26,386 bases of DNA, taken from contig CALMGA010000193.1 in the NCBI GenBank assembly GCA_937863205.1, positions 1 to 26,386 of the forward strand. The letters are read 5' to 3'. Source of the stretch: an uncultured Beijerinckiaceae bacterium. Lineage in GTDB: Bacteria > Pseudomonadota > Alphaproteobacteria > Rhizobiales > Beijerinckiaceae. A model generated the notes under the pieces. That model was not told the DNA's origin. It saw nothing but the letters and a program-made list of their open reading frames with translations, and made no database searches. This document shows, one piece after another, positions 24,255 to 26,386 of this stretch (position 1 is its first letter; every line of letters begins with the position of its first letter). Position numbers and translations under genes: made by a program.

Positions 24255-25022
24255 GTGGATATACAGGTCTCGCTGGCATCGAAAACCGCTGTGGTCACGG
24301 GCGCGTCGGGTGGCCTTGGCGAGTTCTTCGCTTCGGCCCTCGCGAGCTCCGGGTGCAAGGTTGCGGTGGCGGCGCGGCGCATCGAGACCTGTCGAGCGAT
24401 CTGCGACCGCCTCCGCGGCGGAGGCGGCGAGGTGCTGCCGGTGCAGTTGGACGTCACGGATCCCTCATCGGTGGAAAAGGCGCTCGACGACATCGGCCGC
24501 GGCTTGGGCGTTCCCGATATCGTCGTCTGCAATGCCGGCGTCACCACGACCGTGTCGTTGCTCGACCAGGACGTCGAGGACTGGGACAGGATCGCCGACA
24601 CCAACTTGAAGGGCGCCTTCCTTGTCGCCCGCGCGGCGGCAAGGGCGATGATCGCGGCCGGCAAAGGCGGTGTCATCGTCAACGTCGCGTCCATTCTCGG
24701 GCTGCGGGTCGCTGGACAGGTCGCGGCCTACAGCGCATCCAAGGCCGCGCTCGTGCAGCTCACGCGTTCCATGGCGCTCGAATGGGCGAGACACGGGGTC
24801 CGCGCCAATGCGCTCTGCCCCGGCTACATCGAAACCGATCTCAACGCCGACTTCTTCGCCAGTTCCGCCGGACAAAACCTCCTGCGAAGGATTCCGCAGC
24901 GGCGGCTTGGCCGCCTGGAGGATCTGAGGGGGCCGTTGCTTTTCATGTGCTCGGACGCCGCAAGCTACATGACCGGCAGTACCCTGGTGATCGACGGCGG
25001 TCACCTCGTTTCATCGCTTTGA
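24255..25022 (+). CDS. SDR-family oxidoreductase
   Basis: This 255-residue classical short-chain dehydrogenase has the nucleotide-binding TGASGGLG at about residues 15-22, NAG in VVCNAGV, the catalytic serine in NVASILG, YSASK (Tyr/Lys pair) and the PGYIETD loop. It should oxidise or reduce a hydroxyl/keto group with NAD(P); an arginine-rich AARRIE after the second strand hints at NADP(H). The start is GTG 24255 with AGGGG nine bases upstream; the frame is open further up but only across the operator. The shared palindrome suggests a role in the same pathway, either as 3-hydroxyacyl-CoA dehydrogenase feeding the thiolase or as a 4-ketoacyl-CoA reductase like LvaD. The sequence does not decide between them. 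Confidence 0.9.
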   Translation: MDIQVSLASKTAVVTGASGGLGEFFASALASSGCKVAVAARRIETCRAICDRLRGGGGEVLPVQLDVTDPSSVEKALDDIGRGLGVPDIVVCNAGVTTTVSLLDQDVEDWDRIADTNLKGAFLVARAAARAMIAAGKGGVIVNVASILGLRVAGQVAAYSASKAALVQLTRSMALEWARHGVRANALCPGYIETDLNADFFASSAGQNLLRRIPQRRLGRLEDLRGPLLFMCSDAASYMTGSTLVIDGGHLVSSL

Positions 25023-25122
25023 AGCGGCCGTCACATCCGAGCGGTGCGAGGCTTCCGTCTCAAGGGGCACGTCCGCGATACCTTGCCGAGCACCTCCCGC
25101 GGAGCGGGTTCGTGCGCGGGCG

Positions 25123-25700
25123 CTAAGCCGGCCCGACCACCGGCAGCTCGGCGAGGCAGGTGAGGTCGTGCGGCGAGCGCATTTCGAACCTCGTCGCCCA
25201 GCCCCGGCGCCGGCACAAGCCCCGCTGCGGCCACCACCACCGTGCCGCGCCCGTATCGCCCGTTGCAGTGGTCCAGCTCCGCCGTCAGCGCCGCCGTCTT
25301 CGTGCAATCCGCCTGCCCAAGCCTCGGCAGCGCTCGCTGGCTCGCCTCCAGCTGCACCAGGTCGACCGTGACCACGCCGGCCTTGCTGTAGCGGTACCCC
25401 GGCCGCCACACCTGGCGCACGCCCACCGTCGCCGTCCTGACCAGGGCGAGGGTATCCGACGTCGCTTCGGCCAAGCTGACCGTGGTCGCCGCCGAGCGCT
25501 GCGGCGCGCCGGTGTCGTGCTCGCTGGTGTGGAAGAACACGCCAACATGGTCCGAGTCGAGCCTCTCGCGGCGCAGCTTCTCGCCCAACCGCGTCGCATG
25601 CGCCGCCACGGCCTGCTCCAAGGCGGCGAGGTCGCTACCCGACCGGAGAAGCAGCGGATCACCGCGCAGCCCTCGCGCGTCGCCGCCGCGCTCTCCAGCG
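25123..25700 (-). pseudogene. umuC (DNA polymerase V) C-terminal fragment, frameshifted
   Basis: The minus strand encodes the C-terminal part of UmuC/ImpB-type Y-family polymerase with its DUF4113 tail: LAALEQAVAAHATRLGEKLR, VGVFFHTSEHD, HCNGRYGRGTVV and, in a shifted frame, WATRFEMRSPHDLTC leading to LAELPVVGPA and a TAG stop at 25123. Two frameshifts are visible: near 25640, where CAVIRCFSGRV is in another frame, and near 25200, between VPAPG and the WATRF block. The N-terminal three quarters, with the catalytic residues, is missing because the fragment abuts an IS5 element at about 25705. It is non-functional debris, typical of plasmid or island borders. Confidence 0.85.
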
Positions 25701-25708
25701 CTAAGGAC

Positions 25709-26386
25709 CTATCCCGGTAGGCATCGTCTCCAGGCCATGACGACGAACGCGAGGTGGGTCAGGGCGAGATAGTTCTGCGGCTTCTTGTTCCAGCGGATCA
25801 GCAGGGCGCGGAAGCGGTTGGTCCAGGCGTGGGCGGCCTCAACGACCCAGCGCCGCGCCCTGGCTCCGATGTGCGTTTGGGCGTGGCGCTTGGCCTCGAT
25901 CTCCTCGCCGCGCGTGCGCAGATGCAAGGTGAAGCCGCGCTCCTCGGCCAGGCTGCGCGGCGCGTCGTAGCCCTTGTCCAGGCACAGGTGCTGCGGGCAG
26001 CCTTGCGTCGGCTCGGGTCGCGCAACGGGCAGGCTGTTCAGCGTGTCGGCCATCAGCCAAGTGGTCGTTGCGGTTGGCACCCGCGATGACAACGCCCACC
26101 GGCACGCCCGCGCGTCGCTCAGCACCGAGCGCTTGACCCCCGCTTGCCCCGCCGACTATGCTTCGCATTGCGGCGAAACGGTCGGATTGGGGCCGGTGTT
26201 TTCCCCCGCCCAGCAGCGCTTTCACCATTGCGCCGTCCAGCGACAACCAGCTCCAGTCGATGCCCACCAGCCAGTCGCAGGCGAGAAGACCGCCTTGCCA
26301 GAAGGCCGCAAACACGTCTGCCTCCGTCCACTCCTGAAAGCGGCGGTGGGCTGCTGACGACGAGCAGATCCCGGTGCCGTTCAGGG
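25709..26386 (-). pseudogene. IS5-family transposase, frameshifted and cut by the window edge
   Basis: The minus strand reads HRRFQEWTEADVFAAFWQ, then GIDWSWLSLDGAMVKALLGG (first catalytic Asp), GPNPT, GVKRSVLSDARA, GVVIAGANRNDH, LCLDKGYDAPRSLAEERGF (second Asp) and RWVVEAAHAWTNRFRAL (catalytic Glu), ending VVMAWRRCLPG with stop at 25709. These pieces lie in different frames: slips are seen near 26200, near 26110 (one G missing in the DARGVPVG block) and near 26055. The DDE signature and order fit the IS5 family; the subgroup is not certain. The N-terminus continues beyond the window. The element cannot make an active transposase as read, unless the slips are sequencing errors. Confidence 0.85.

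Noticed and set aside
1..26386. CRISPR arrays, tRNA or rRNA genes
   Set aside because: No regularly spaced repeats and no tRNA/rRNA sequence were noticed on either strand by eye; a dedicated scan was not possible.

Overview
The window is GC-rich DNA from what looks like an alphaproteobacterium. Methylobacteriaceae or another member of the Hyphomicrobiales would fit; this is inferred from codon use, a PQQ-linked alcohol dehydrogenase, RamB/PrpR-type regulation, and the mix of IS630/IS5 and umuC remnants. It reads as an intact catabolic island of about 24 kb lying between decayed mobile DNA. The left edge (1-788) is a mosaic of transposase fragments. The right edge (25123-26386) is a frameshifted umuC tail abutting a frameshifted IS5-type transposase that runs off the window. 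Such debris is common on plasmids and genomic islands.

Layout. (a) 1105-1990: two small putative secreted proteins. (b) 2132-3442 (-): an MFS anion:cation-symporter-type permease, followed by about 1 kb that is gene-poor. (c) 4516-13852 (+): a long putative operon with an AldA-like 2-hydroxyaldehyde dehydrogenase, a phenol-degradation-type outer-membrane protein, a TAT-exported Rieske protein, a periplasmic PQQ dehydrogenase, a translationally coupled exported protein, an acyl-CoA ligase, a ThDP lyase of the acetolactate synthase/2-hydroxyacyl-CoA lyase type, and a tiny secreted protein. (d) 13898-17337 (-): a tightly coupled operon of acyl-CoA dehydrogenase, aminoglycoside-phosphotransferase-like kinase and thiolase, divergent from a GntR/FCD regulator (17555-18238, +). 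(e) 18312-21923 (-): prpD-prpC-prpB of the methylcitrate cycle, divergent from an XRE/PrpR (RamB/ScfR-like) regulator (22023-23447, +). (f) 23692-23916 (-): a small secreted protein. (g) 24255-25022 (+): an SDR oxidoreductase.

Proposed logic (inference). An alcohol or diol crosses the outer membrane, is oxidised in the periplasm by the PQQ enzyme (which carries the Asp signature linked to lanthanide use), and the aldehyde is oxidised to a (hydroxy)acid by the AldA-like enzyme. The ligase makes the CoA ester. The ThDP lyase could release formyl-CoA from a 2-hydroxyacyl-CoA. The kinase + acyl-CoA dehydrogenase + SDR + thiolase set matches the phosphorylative route for 4-hydroxyacyl-CoAs known from levulinate catabolism (LvaA/LvaC/LvaD) and mammalian ACAD10/11. 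Its C5 product set, acetyl-CoA plus propionyl-CoA, would explain the adjacent methylcitrate genes.

The most useful non-coding observation is a palindrome, GAATTCNGAATTC. It occurs 55 nt upstream of aldA and 45 nt upstream of the acyl-CoA dehydrogenase, and a one-mismatch copy lies 34 nt upstream of the SDR gene. This ties three separated transcription units into one probable regulon, most simply under the GntR-type regulator encoded beside the central copy.
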